Source: G965220075 sp965220075 (GTDB taxonomy: Bacteria > Chloroflexota > UBA11872). Taken from it: 64,000 nucleotides of DNA. The notes below the pieces were generated by a model. It had not been told where the DNA came from. It worked only from the letters and a program-made list of their open reading frames with translations, and did no database searches. A program made the position numbers and the translations under genes. Of this stretch, positions 27,542 through 36,427 are shown one piece after another; positions within the stretch are counted from its first letter, which is position 1, and every line of letters starts with the position of its first letter. Location of the stretch: the NCBI GenBank assembly GCA_965220075.1, contig OZ244806.1, forward strand, positions 868,001-932,000, read 5' to 3'.

Positions 27542-28687
27542 TCAAGGGAACGAGTGGCCGGTAGCGGCGCGCTGCACCGCGCGATAGACCAGGCGCGGTG
27601 TGAAGTCGGGCCCCACCATTCGGAAGTAATACTCCGACTCGTCGGGACCCACGATCTCGAAGGGACGGCGGAAGAACCAGATGTTGAACACTCCCGCCCA
27701 CGGCCAGTTCGCCAGGCCGTACCGAACGCCGCTCACAGTCCACTCGGCCTGCTTGGGTTCATCCACGCGCCGCCAGATGAGCTTGGCTGGATCCATATCG
27801 GCTGGCGAGGCGTTCCAGCCATACTCATTGAACCAGATCGGCTTGGCGCTGAGTCCGAACTCGGTCATGCGCTCGCGTATCAGCTCCACACGGCGGAAAT
27901 TGAGCACGTCGGGATCCGGCGGCGCGGTGGGAGGGTGCTCGAGCCCGAAGGCGTTTGCGGCTTGCACGTCCAGCCAATCCCCGGCGCCCAGCGCGTACAA
28001 GCGCTCCAGATAGACAAGCTCGTTGAGCGCACGCGGACTGTCCTCCAGCGTGGCCGCCATGGGCGCCGCTATGACGACGATGTTGTCGTCTATCGACTTC
28101 AGAGTCTCGAAAGCCACGCGCAGCAGCCGCGCGTAGGCCCGCGGGTCCGGAGGCGTGCCCCCCCAGTCGGCCGCAAGGTTGGGCTCGTTCCAGATCTGAA
28201 AATGCCGCACCCGCCCTTGATAACGGGTGGCCAGGTGTTCCAGAAATGCGGCGTAGTCGCTTAGGCTGGAAGGCGGCGCGGAGGCGTTTGATCCAGCCGG
28301 CCGCGCCCAGGCTGGCGCGTGATCGACGCGGGCGATTATCTCCAGACCGGTTTCGTCGGCCAGATCGACGATCTCGTCATACTTGTCCCAGGTCGTCCGG
28401 CGCGACCGCGCGTCAAAGAACTCACCCTTTGCGGGAATCTCGATATCCGCCCAGGGGAACTGTTGTTTGATCCAGTGGATTCCCGCCTCGGCGATCATCT
28501 TCACGCTCTTGCGCCGCTTCCACGTCTCGACCTCCACCTCCAGAAACGTGTTGACGCCCCAGGGGCTCAGGTTGGCAAGACGAATCGGGCTCGGGACGCG
28601 CCGGCGCACGGGCTGCTCTCCGCAGGCGGCCAGCAGCAGCCCCGCGCCCGCCAGGCGCAGCGTCGCGCGGCGCGTAAGGCGCGGCAT
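27542..28687 (-). CDS. GH39-like glycosidase lipoprotein
   Basis: 381 residues. The N-terminus (MPRLTRRATLRLAGAGLLLAAC) combines twin arginines and a lipobox Cys22, so the protein is exported, possibly by Tat, and lipid-anchored. The TIM-barrel domain carries the acid/base Glu in FQIWNEPNL and the nucleophile Glu in IWFNEYGW. It is clearly homologous to the N-terminal half of the downstream fusion protein, sharing WVEIE/WADIEIPAKG-like, ARVDHAPAWA and WNEPNLxxxWGG blocks, so the pair arose by duplication. The start ATG overlaps the stop of the isomerase gene (TGATG). The substrate is probably a surface or environmental glycan. Confidence 0.85.
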   Translation of the reverse strand: MPRLTRRATLRLAGAGLLLAACGEQPVRRRVPSPIRLANLSPWGVNTFLEVEVETWKRRKSVKMIAEAGIHWIKQQFPWADIEIPAKGEFFDARSRRTTWDKYDEIVDLADETGLEIIARVDHAPAWARPAGSNASAPPSSLSDYAAFLEHLATRYQGRVRHFQIWNEPNLAADWGGTPPDPRAYARLLRVAFETLKSIDDNIVVIAAPMAATLEDSPRALNELVYLERLYALGAGDWLDVQAANAFGLEHPPTAPPDPDVLNFRRVELIRERMTEFGLSAKPIWFNEYGWNASPADMDPAKLIWRRVDEPKQAEWTVSGVRYGLANWPWAGVFNIWFFRRPFEIVGPDESEYYFRMVGPDFTPRLVYRAVQRAATGHSFP

Positions 28688-29553
28688 CAACTCGACTCTA
28701 CCCCGAGCCCCAGGCCAACCAGGTAGTCCCGGCTGATCTCGGCGCTCGCCACCGCGGCTCGCAGCGGGCAGTCCTGGTCCACCACCAGCCAGCCCGTGAA
28801 TTCACCCGTGCCCAAGGACTCGACGATTCCGCCCAGGTCGACGTCGCCCTGCCCGAGCTCCACAAATCCGCCTCTCCGGGCGAATTCCGCAAGTCCGCCC
28901 TCCGCATCCAAATGCTGCTCGCGAAAGTCGGCGTCCGCGTCCTTCAGTGTCACGTAGCGCACGCGTTCAAGATTCTGTCGTATGAAACGAACCGGGTCTA
29001 CGCCGGCGTAGAACAGATGCCCAACGTCGGGCGCCAGGAAGAGTGAGCCGGGGTCCGTGAGGTCCATCAGGTGGTCCAGCTCAGCCGAGGTTTCCACGTA
29101 GGACCCGGCCTGATTGCGAAACAGCAGCGGCATCTCGAAGTCGCGCGCGCAGATCTGCGTGGCGAGCGCGAGTGAGTCGGCAAAATAGCCCCATTGCTCG
29201 TCCAGCAGACCGTCGTCGCGCTCACCTATGTGGTGCCCCGCCGTGGCCATGCGCTCCGGCACCGGCAAGGACGAGGTTATGACGAAAGAAGCCTCCAGGC
29301 CCGCGTAAAACTCGGCCACCCGGCGGAGGTGGTCCAGCTCTATCTCGCGATAGATGTCGGCGAACCAATTGGCCGCGTAGTAGCCGGCCGTTACTACCAG
29401 ACCCGAGTCTTCGAGCACGCGGCGGGCTGCGCGCAGGTCGCCGGCAAGACTCCCGACGGTCTCGACCCCCCTATAGCCTGCTTGCCCGGCCTCCTCCGCC
29501 ACTTCGCGGAAGTCCGCTCGACCCCATACACGGGCAGCGATGCCAACCTGCAC
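28687..29553 (-). CDS. Sugar phosphate isomerase/epimerase family (xylose-isomerase-like TIM barrel)
   Basis: 288 residues of the AP-endonuclease-2/IolE-type barrel. Features are GVETVGSLAGDL, a metal-ligand Asp in APDVGHLFYAG, YVTLKDADADFREQH and ELGQGDVDLGGIV, which supply the metal ligands of the family. Members isomerise or dehydrate ketoses and inositol derivatives; IolE-like dehydratase is one option. The GTG at 29553 is the only start before the IAARVWGR opening strand. It is the first gene of the three-gene leftward glycan operon (28687-24370). Confidence 0.85.
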   Translation of the reverse strand: MQVGIAARVWGRADFREVAEEAGQAGYRGVETVGSLAGDLRAARRVLEDSGLVVTAGYYAANWFADIYREIELDHLRRVAEFYAGLEASFVITSSLPVPERMATAGHHIGERDDGLLDEQWGYFADSLALATQICARDFEMPLLFRNQAGSYVETSAELDHLMDLTDPGSLFLAPDVGHLFYAGVDPVRFIRQNLERVRYVTLKDADADFREQHLDAEGGLAEFARRGGFVELGQGDVDLGGIVESLGTGEFTGWLVVDQDCPLRAAVASAEISRDYLVGLGLGVESS

Positions 29554-29733
29554 TTTATCGGCGTCTACAAATCCTCAGGCGCCGCCTGCGGCGCGAAAAT
29601 GGGCCGGAGGCGCGGCGCCCCCGGCACCGTTGGGCAATGGCGCCTCGCGGTCCCGGATTCGGCGCCAACCGTGCGCATCATAGTGGACCGGCTGGCCGTG
29701 AGAAGAGGCGCACGCTGCCATTGGCGTCTGCAT

Positions 29734-30945
29734 CTATGCAGGTGGAGGAGGGGTTGGACGTAGGTAGGCCAGCACGTCCACTAGGTCGATCCAGCCGACC
29801 AGAAGTCCGTCAGACTCGACAAAGAAGCGCCGCCGGCCCGAGCGCGCCGCTTCCTCTAGGACCTCGACCAGCGGCCGCTCGGGAGCGAGCACCACGAGCC
29901 CTTCGCGCGGCCGCGCGATGTCTCCCAGGGTCGTGACGGTTTGTCGGGCGAGCGGCACGCGGTGCGCATCGGCGCCCGTCACCAGTCCAATCAAGCCTCC
30001 CGTCTCATTGACGACGGGTCGGATCGCGCCCGGCTCGGCGGCCATGCCCCGCAGTATGAGCTCCGCGACGGTACCGTCGGACGGTGCCGCCTCGTGGTCG
30101 GCGCGCAGGATGTCGCGCACCGTGAGCCCCCGCAAGCGCTCGCGGCGCACGGCGTCACGGTATGACGAGCGCGCTGCCGACAAGAGAAACCAGCCGATCA
30201 GGATCGGCCAAAGCGCCCCCACGATCGACGTGTCGGCCGGGCCCAGCACGGAAAGGGCGCTCAGGACCCCAAATCCGATCAAGGCCGCCCCCAGCAGTGA
30301 GCCGGCAATACTGGCCACCCGGGTCGCCAGTTGCAGGCTGCCGCTGACACCCCAAACGGCCGAGCGCAGAAGGCGGCCCCCGTCCAGCGGGATGCCCGGC
30401 ATCAGATTGAAGACGGCCAACGCCAGGTTGATCTCACCCAGCCACTGGACCGCCACGCGCGCGATGCTGGCTGGCGGCAGTGCGCTCGCGAGCAGCAGGA
30501 ACAGCCCTGCCAGCAGCGCGCTGGCCAGTGGGCCCACGATCGTAATGACGAACTCCTGACGGGGTCGCTCGGGCTCGCGCGCGATCTCGGCGACGCCGCC
30601 GAATATGAACAGCCGAATCCGGCGCGTGGGAATCCCGCTGCGAACCGCCGTCCATGCATGCGCGGCCTCGTGAGCGAGGATCGACGCGAAGAACATCAGA
30701 CTGATCACGGCGCCTGCGACCCACACGAGAACCCCGGTGTCGGTCGGCGCGATGCCGGCTTTGACGGCCTCGTCGTAGAGACGGTTCGGAATGATCGAGC
30801 GCGACGTCGTCCAAATGAAAAAGGCAAAAATGAGAAGCCAGCTGGGGTCGACCACCACGTCCGTCTGTCCCAGACGGAAGATCGTCCACAGCGGCGCGCG
30901 CACGGGCGTCTGGAATGAGCGCACCGGTTCGGACGGCTGGCTCAT
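29734..30945 (-). CDS. M50 (site-2-type) membrane metalloprotease with CBS domains
   Basis: 403 residues. Zinc motif HEAAH (His92, Glu93, His96) lies in a transmembrane helix, and the third ligand is in NLMPGIPLDGGRLLRSA. Six or so membrane segments occupy the first 230 residues, followed by a pair of CBS domains (about 250-400), which usually bind adenosyl nucleotides. This is the SpoIVFB-like S2P subfamily that cleaves membrane-bound regulators within the bilayer. The CBS pair may tune it to energy charge. No anti-sigma factor gene is adjacent, so its substrate is unknown. The start ATG at 30945 is clear. Confidence 0.9.
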   Translation of the reverse strand: MSQPSEPVRSFQTPVRAPLWTIFRLGQTDVVVDPSWLLIFAFFIWTTSRSIIPNRLYDEAVKAGIAPTDTGVLVWVAGAVISLMFFASILAHEAAHAWTAVRSGIPTRRIRLFIFGGVAEIAREPERPRQEFVITIVGPLASALLAGLFLLLASALPPASIARVAVQWLGEINLALAVFNLMPGIPLDGGRLLRSAVWGVSGSLQLATRVASIAGSLLGAALIGFGVLSALSVLGPADTSIVGALWPILIGWFLLSAARSSYRDAVRRERLRGLTVRDILRADHEAAPSDGTVAELILRGMAAEPGAIRPVVNETGGLIGLVTGADAHRVPLARQTVTTLGDIARPREGLVVLAPERPLVEVLEEAARSGRRRFFVESDGLLVGWIDLVDVLAYLRPTPPPPA

Positions 30946-30961
30946 GCCGGAAGTTGCGGCC

Positions 30962-31123
30962 TCAGGTCCCAGGCTGGAACGCGCTTGCGACCAGGGACAG
31001 GATAAGCACCAGCACCAGGATCACGGAGACCACCGCCCACGCGCCGGTGAGCGTGAACCAGCGCCGCCTGGCGCGGCGCGGCCGCCGCGCGCCGCGGCGC
31101 CCTTGCCGTCTTCGCGCGCTCAT
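30962..31123 (-). CDS. Small basic single-pass membrane protein
   Basis: 53 residues: an arginine-rich cytoplasmic head (MSARRRQGRRGARRPRRARR), one strong transmembrane helix (GAWAVVSVILVLVLILSLVA) and a short tail. It lies 16 bases before the protease gene and 29 bases after the NYN gene on the same strand, so it fits an operon of small regulatory genes. No family was recognised. It may be a modulator or substrate of the M50 protease next to it, but this is speculative. Confidence 0.6.
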   Translation of the reverse strand: MSARRRQGRRGARRPRRARRRWFTLTGAWAVVSVILVLVLILSLVASAFQPGT

Positions 31124-31152
31124 CGAACCACTCTCACGCCGGCGCACGACGC

Positions 31153-31926
31153 CTAGGAACTCGCGGCCGCACTCGCCTTGCGAGCGGCCGTGGTGCGTCG
31201 GCGTGGGGCGGCGCGGCGCGGCGCTTTGATCTGCAATTCCGGCATCGCGGTGATGTCCGACCAATCGTCGGCGGCGCGCCGCAATTCCTCCGCGATCGCC
31301 TCCGCGAATGAGTAGACCTCGACACGCAGTCCGTGCTCCCGCAGGTACTCGACCATCGGCACGTAGTCGCCGTCGCCCGACATCAGCGCCACCACGTCCA
31401 TGGTTCGCAGCCGCCGGATCACGTCCATCACCAGCACTATGTCCAGGTCGGCTTTGCGGGTTCCGTCGGCAAACACCTTGATGGGCTTCGTCACGATGTC
31501 GTACCCATGGCCCCACACGGGCGCAACGGAATGCTGGTGCTCCAGGCGACCCACGAAGTCGGCGTATATCGGACAGTACGCGCGAGCGTGCACAAGCCGC
31601 CGATCGCGGATCACGTGGGCCAGGAGCTTGGCGAAGTCGACCTGTATGGGGCCGTCGGGGTCGCGGTCTATCAGGTTGGCTGTGTCCACGAACACGCCCA
31701 GCCGGAGCCGCGATCCGACACCCTCCTCGCCGTTGCGGGCACTGCTAACGTCGACGGCGCGTGTGAGCTCTCTGATCGCCGCCGCGAAGTCCTGCTCGCC
31801 GTCCCGCGGTGCCGCAATAGTGTCTTTCAGCTCGTCCATCAGCACCCGCAGGTCATCGCTTGCGGGCGACGCGGCTGTCTCATCGTTGAGCTCCACGTCC
31901 TCGGGGATTGGGGAGAGCTTCCTCAT
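31153..31926 (-). CDS. NYN-domain (LabA/DUF88-like) putative RNase
   Basis: 257 residues. A 70-residue hydrophilic lead is followed by the NYN/PIN-like core: RLGVFVDTANLIDRD, KADLDIVLVMDVIRRL, MSGDGDYVPMVEYLREHGLR and VYSFAEAIAEELR. Acidic residues at the ends of the strands would bind metal, as in RNA-degrading NYN domains. The C-terminus is basic and Ala-rich and may hold RNA. It overlaps the upstream coiled-coil gene by four bases, so both are translated together. Target RNA is unknown. Confidence 0.85.
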   Translation of the reverse strand: MRKLSPIPEDVELNDETAASPASDDLRVLMDELKDTIAAPRDGEQDFAAAIRELTRAVDVSSARNGEEGVGSRLRLGVFVDTANLIDRDPDGPIQVDFAKLLAHVIRDRRLVHARAYCPIYADFVGRLEHQHSVAPVWGHGYDIVTKPIKVFADGTRKADLDIVLVMDVIRRLRTMDVVALMSGDGDYVPMVEYLREHGLRVEVYSFAEAIAEELRRAADDWSDITAMPELQIKAPRRAAPRRRTTAARKASAAASS

Positions 31927-32507
31927 TTTGCTTTTTCCGTCCTTGCTGAATTGGAGGGCGGCTTTGCGGGGGTCGCTTTGGTGCGTTGCATCTCCTCCAC
32001 CAGCTCGCGGAGATGCTCGTCCGCGTGCGCCTCGCGTTTCTCGGCGCGGGTCACGGCCTCCGCACGCAGCCGCTTGATTGCCTCGGCGTCATGCCCGCTC
32101 GCCTCCAGCCCTTCCCACAGCGCGTCGATCTGATCAGTGCTGGCGCGCATTTTGAGCTGCGCTTCGAACGCGATTTCCGTCATCTCTTCCACGAAATTGT
32201 CAAACTTTTTCTCCAGCGCTTTGAGCTGAGTGCTCGCCTGGAATAGACGCGCGTCGAGGTCCTTGTCGGTGTTCTTGTGTTCGCGCTCGATCTGCACTAC
32301 CTGCTTCCGCAGCTCACCATGATTCTCCACCAACGCGTTGAGGTTGCGCGCGATCATGCGGTGGTGAGCCAGATGCGAGGGGAGCTTCTCACCGGTCTTC
32401 GCGCCATTGGACCCTTGCGGCTCGGCGGCCGGTTGCTCCGCTTCTTGCTCGACCGTGGCCGAGTCGTTGCTACGAGTGCGTCGCCTGCGCGTACTGCGTG
32501 CTGCCAT
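31923..32507 (-). CDS. Coiled-coil protein of unknown function
   Basis: 194 residues. A basic start (MAARSTRRRRTRSN) and an acidic linker precede a long charged helical region (about 45-180) with heptad-like patterns such as ALVENHGELRKQVVQIEREH and QLKALEKKFDNFVEEM. No catalytic motif was seen. The reading frame overlaps the CobW-family gene by 38 bases and the NYN gene by four, so the three are coupled. It may be a scaffold or partner for the NYN protein. The family is not recognised. Confidence 0.7.
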   Translation of the reverse strand: MAARSTRRRRTRSNDSATVEQEAEQPAAEPQGSNGAKTGEKLPSHLAHHRMIARNLNALVENHGELRKQVVQIEREHKNTDKDLDARLFQASTQLKALEKKFDNFVEEMTEIAFEAQLKMRASTDQIDALWEGLEASGHDAEAIKRLRAEAVTRAEKREAHADEHLRELVEEMQRTKATPAKPPSNSARTEKAK

Positions 32508-33471
32508 TGTTGAGTGCCTGCTCCATATCGGCTAGGCGCAAATCGCGCCCGATTACGACAATGCGCGCCGGGGCCGGACCAAACGAGCGCCGTTCGATCT
32601 GCCCCAGCACGATATCCAGATATATAGATCCCTGCCCCTGTGGTACGAAGCCCTTGGCCCTGACTACTTCCCCGAACCGTCCGGCCGCAAGCTCGCTCGC
32701 CCAAGCGTGCAAGCGCTGCGAGGATACGGCGTGCGTGCTTATCACAACCTGATCCAGTCCCAAGGTCGATAGCGGCTGAGCGGAGTCGGTCCCGTTCGCA
32801 CTGTCAACGTGCCTGTGCGCCGCGGCGTGATCCTGACGGCGCCCGGTTTTTCCATCCTGCCCGCCGCCGCCGTTGACCGCTCGGTCATGGATGACGGCCA
32901 GGACGAGATCGGGGTCGATGCGAGCGTGCGCCGTCGTCACTATGGCCGCGCTCGGATTGTGGGCGCGCACCCACCCGCGCGCCTCTTCAACCTGGGCCGG
33001 CGAGGCCAGGTCGGTCTTGTTGATGACCACGATGTCGGCCACCCGCGCCTGCTGTGGAAAAGACTCGCCTAAGAGTCTCCGCATGACGTCCAGCCGAGAC
33101 GCGTCTAGCACCGTGATGGTGGAATCGACGCTCATCAGGTCGCGCAGAGGCGGCGCTCCCAGCACTTGTTCGAGGGTTTGCGGCGCGACCAGACCGGTGG
33201 GCTCGATCACCAGCCGCGCCGGTCCTATCTCGCGAGCGATCCGCTCGATTACCGCCAGCAGGTCACCGCGCATTTCGCAGCAGATGCAGCCGCCCGCGAT
33301 CTCACGCACGAGGATGTCGTCCTGCTGCAGTACGGCCTGATCAATGCCCAGCGCGCCGAATTCGTTGAGCAGCACTGCGGTTTTCTCGATGGCCGTCAGA
33401 CGCGGCACGAGGATGCGCAGCAGGCTCGTCTTGCCGGCCCCGAGGAAGCCGTATACGACGGTGACGTTCAC
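32470..33471 (-). CDS. CobW/YjiA/COG0523 GTP-dependent metallochaperone
   Basis: 333 residues. G1 loop GFLGAGKTS (8-16), metal motif GGCICC (Cys62, Cys64, Cys65), DxxG-like INKTDL for guanine recognition and VIEPTGLVAPQTL are all present. A C-terminal domain follows a Gly/His-containing linker (GGGGQDGKTGRRQDH-AAAHRHVD), which may bind metal. COG0523 proteins deliver Zn2+, Co2+ or other metals in a GTP-dependent way. Zinc or cobalt is possible, and the ASKHA protein elsewhere would need cobalamin. The start is GTG. The reading frame runs 38 bases into the coiled-coil gene. Confidence 0.9.
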   Translation of the reverse strand: MNVTVVYGFLGAGKTSLLRILVPRLTAIEKTAVLLNEFGALGIDQAVLQQDDILVREIAGGCICCEMRGDLLAVIERIAREIGPARLVIEPTGLVAPQTLEQVLGAPPLRDLMSVDSTITVLDASRLDVMRRLLGESFPQQARVADIVVINKTDLASPAQVEEARGWVRAHNPSAAIVTTAHARIDPDLVLAVIHDRAVNGGGGQDGKTGRRQDHAAAHRHVDSANGTDSAQPLSTLGLDQVVISTHAVSSQRLHAWASELAAGRFGEVVRAKGFVPQGQGSIYLDIVLGQIERRSFGPAPARIVVIGRDLRLADMEQALNNGSTQYAQATHS

Positions 33472-33685
33472 GCGGGACTCAAGCTGACTAGCGCCAAGGG
33501 CCCCAACTCAAGCGGCCTCGCAGTCAAAGCGCTGGGCGTCGGGGGAAGAGCTATTGAGAGGTGATGTGTGGTGGCGGTCACGGCCTGGAAAACCCTTGTC
33601 AAATTATCGCACGGCGCAAACGATCCGGCCCGCTCTGCGCCGCAGCGGCTGAGCGAGTGCCGCGCGGCGAGTCGCCGGTCGTGCT

Positions 33686-36367
33686 CTATATCGCCGTCAT
33701 GTCGCGCCAGTTGGCGCCGGCCTTGGCGTCGACGGCCAGCGGTACCTTCAGCCGCGCCGCGCTGCCCATTACTTCTTTAGCCAGCGGGACGACCTCGTCC
33801 ATCTCGTTCTCCGGCACGTCGAACACCAGCTCGTCGTGCACTTGCAGCAGCAGGCGAGTGCCGAGCTCACGCCGCTCCAGCTCACGCGCCAGCTCGATCA
33901 TGGCGATCTTGATGATGTCGGCCGCGCTGCCCTGCACGGGCATGTTGATCGCCATGCGCTCCGAGGCCGTGCGCTCATGGAAGGCCCGGGCCTTGAGACC
34001 GGGCAGATAACGGCGCCGGCCCAGCAGGGTCTGGACATATCCTCGTTCGTGCGCCTCCGCGATTGTGCGGTCCATGTAGCCCTTCACCTCTGGATAGGTG
34101 GCGAAGTAGCTCTGGATGAACTCAGCCGCTTCACGCTGGCGGAGCTCGGTGCGCTGCGCCAGGCCCTGCGCGCTGATGCCGTAGACGATGCCGAAGTTGA
34201 TGATTTTGGCCAGTCGCCGCATCTCCGGCGTCACGTCCGCGGCCGGCGTCTGGTGGATTAGCGCCGCCGTGGCGTCGTGGATGTCCTGGCCCGCGTGGAA
34301 AGCCGCGCACATGGCCTTGTCCGCGCTGATGTGGGCGAGCACGCGCAGCTCGATCTGCGAATAGTCGACCGCCAGAAGCAGCCGATCGTCACCGCCGGCC
34401 ACGAAGGCGCGCCGGATCTCGCGTCCTTGCTCGGTCCGAATCGGGATGTTCTGAAGGTTGGGGTTGGCGGAAGACAGGCGGCCTGTGGCCGCTACGGCCT
34501 GCCCGAAGGTGGTGTGCAGGCGGCCCGTGGCGGGGTTGATGAGCTCCGGCAGCGCGTCCACGTAGGTCGAACGAAGCTTCGTTACCGCTCGGTAGTCGAG
34601 CACCCGCCGCACTACCGGATGCGTGTCCACCAGCTCCTCCAGCACCTGGCTGGCGGTGGAGTACCCGGTTTTGGTGCGGCGGCCGGCGGGCAGGCTCAGT
34701 TCTTCGAACAGGATCGCCCCCAGCTGCTTGGGTGAGCCGATGTTGAATTCGTGGCCGACATCCGCATAGATCTCGGTCTCAAGCCTGCGAATCCGCTCGT
34801 CCATCGCGCTGGAAAGCTGGCGCAGCGCCCCGACGTCGAGCCGCACGCCGCCAATCTCCATCTCCGCCAGCACCGGGGCGAGAGGGATCTCGACATCGTG
34901 CAACAGGTCGGTCAGCCCCTTCTCCGCCAGCTCTTCCGCCAGGTCGTCCGACAGGCTCAGCGCGGCCGCCGCGCGCACGGCCGCCGCGCGCGCGGCCAGC
35001 AGCCCATCCATCGCGGTCAGCATGTCGGTGCTGAGCTCGGGCGCCTGAGGCTCTAGCTTCCAACCCTTACGGCGAAAGGCCAGATCGTCGAGTGACTTGG
35101 GCGTCGCGTTGGGATCGGCCAGATAGGCGGCCAGGAGAAGGTCGGCGGTGACGCCGTGCAGCCGGAGGCCGCGCGAGGCCAGCGCGCGGTAGAGCCACTT
35201 CGAGTCGAAGGCGACTTTGGTGGGGGCGTCCTGCGTGAGCCACTCGCCCAGCGGACGCAATTGCTCAGCCCCGTCACCGTCGCATGCGAGGTATACCGCT
35301 TCGTCGTCCCAGGCCAGGCCGATGCCGAGCAGCTCGGGGCCGGACGGCGTCGCGCGCGTGATGGGGTGCAGACCGGCGCGTTTGGTGGATGTCAACGTCT
35401 CGGCCAGCGCCTCCGCCTCGACCGCCGTGTCGACGATGCGAACTTCGCCGGTCTCTTGGGTCCACGCCGGCGGCTGTGCCTTGGGCGCTTCCCGGAACGG
35501 CAGACGGTCTCGTACGCCGCGGAACTGGAGTTCCTCGAGCAGCCCGTCCAGCACGGCGGCGTCGGGCTGCCAGAGCCGTGTGCGCCGCAAGTCGAGGTCA
35601 ACCGGCAGGTCGGTGACGATGCGCGCGAGCTCACGCGAGAGGAGCGCCAACTCGTGCTGGGACTCGAGCTTCTTGCGCGCGGCCGGCTTCAAGTCGTCCA
35701 AGTGCGCGTAGATGGAATCGATGTCCGGGTACTGGCCGAGCAGCTGGGCGGCGGTCTTCTCACCGATACCGGGAACGCCCGGAATGTTGTCCGAGCTGTC
35801 GCCCATGAGACCCTTGAAGTCGACGACCTGGTCCGGACGCACGCCCCAACGCGCCTGCACCGCCGCGGCGTCATAGACAACCGGCTCGGACGTGCGCGGA
35901 TTGCTGCTCAAGACGCGCACGTGCGGCGTTACCAGCTGGAAGGCGTCGCGGTCGCCGGTAACCAGGTAGACCTCCAGCCCGGCGGCCTCGCCTTGGCGAG
36001 CCAGCGAGCCGAGCAAGTCGTCGGCCTCGTAGCCTTCCAGCTCGTATATGGGAATCCCGAACGCGGCGATTACTTCGCGCACCCGCCCGAACTGCACCGC
36101 CAGCGCGTCGTCCAGCTCGGCGCGGTGGGCCTTGTATTCAGCGTAGCGATGGTGCCGGAAGGTCTTCCCGGGCAGGTCGAAGGCCGTTGCCGCGTGCTGC
36201 GGCTTTAGATTGTCGACAATGCTCAGCAGCATGTTCGTGAACCCGTAAATCGCATTGGTGGGCTCGCCGGCCGCCGTGGCGAAGTGCTGCGGGACCGCGT
36301 GATAGGCGCGGTGCAGCAGCGACGGTACGTCGATAACGATCAGGCGGGGCCGCGACGCTGTCGTCAT
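33686..36367 (-). CDS. polA: DNA polymerase I
   Basis: About 893 residues with 5'-nuclease (1-290), remnant 3'-5' exonuclease (about 315-480) and polymerase (about 490-893) domains. The 5'-nuclease has LIVIDVPSLLHRAYHA, YEADDLLGSLARQGE and GDSSDNIPGVPGIGEKTA. The polymerase motifs A (DYSQIELRVLAHIS), B (RRLAKIINFGIVYGIS) and C (LLQVHDELVFDVP) are complete. In the exonuclease region the conserved DxE and other metal ligands are replaced (GLHPITRATPS), so proofreading should be absent, as in Taq and Bst enzymes. The start ATG at 36367 is likely; an ATG six codons earlier is possible. It fills gaps in replication and repair. Confidence 0.95.
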   Translation of the reverse strand: MTTASRPRLIVIDVPSLLHRAYHAVPQHFATAAGEPTNAIYGFTNMLLSIVDNLKPQHAATAFDLPGKTFRHHRYAEYKAHRAELDDALAVQFGRVREVIAAFGIPIYELEGYEADDLLGSLARQGEAAGLEVYLVTGDRDAFQLVTPHVRVLSSNPRTSEPVVYDAAAVQARWGVRPDQVVDFKGLMGDSSDNIPGVPGIGEKTAAQLLGQYPDIDSIYAHLDDLKPAARKKLESQHELALLSRELARIVTDLPVDLDLRRTRLWQPDAAVLDGLLEELQFRGVRDRLPFREAPKAQPPAWTQETGEVRIVDTAVEAEALAETLTSTKRAGLHPITRATPSGPELLGIGLAWDDEAVYLACDGDGAEQLRPLGEWLTQDAPTKVAFDSKWLYRALASRGLRLHGVTADLLLAAYLADPNATPKSLDDLAFRRKGWKLEPQAPELSTDMLTAMDGLLAARAAAVRAAAALSLSDDLAEELAEKGLTDLLHDVEIPLAPVLAEMEIGGVRLDVGALRQLSSAMDERIRRLETEIYADVGHEFNIGSPKQLGAILFEELSLPAGRRTKTGYSTASQVLEELVDTHPVVRRVLDYRAVTKLRSTYVDALPELINPATGRLHTTFGQAVAATGRLSSANPNLQNIPIRTEQGREIRRAFVAGGDDRLLLAVDYSQIELRVLAHISADKAMCAAFHAGQDIHDATAALIHQTPAADVTPEMRRLAKIINFGIVYGISAQGLAQRTELRQREAAEFIQSYFATYPEVKGYMDRTIAEAHERGYVQTLLGRRRYLPGLKARAFHERTASERMAINMPVQGSAADIIKIAMIELARELERRELGTRLLLQVHDELVFDVPENEMDEVVPLAKEVMGSAARLKVPLAVDAKAGANWRDMTAI

Positions 36368-36427
36368 ACTGCGAAGTGTACGCATCGAGGCGAAGCTTGA
36401 ACCTGGCGCCGATCAGGGGAGACCACA

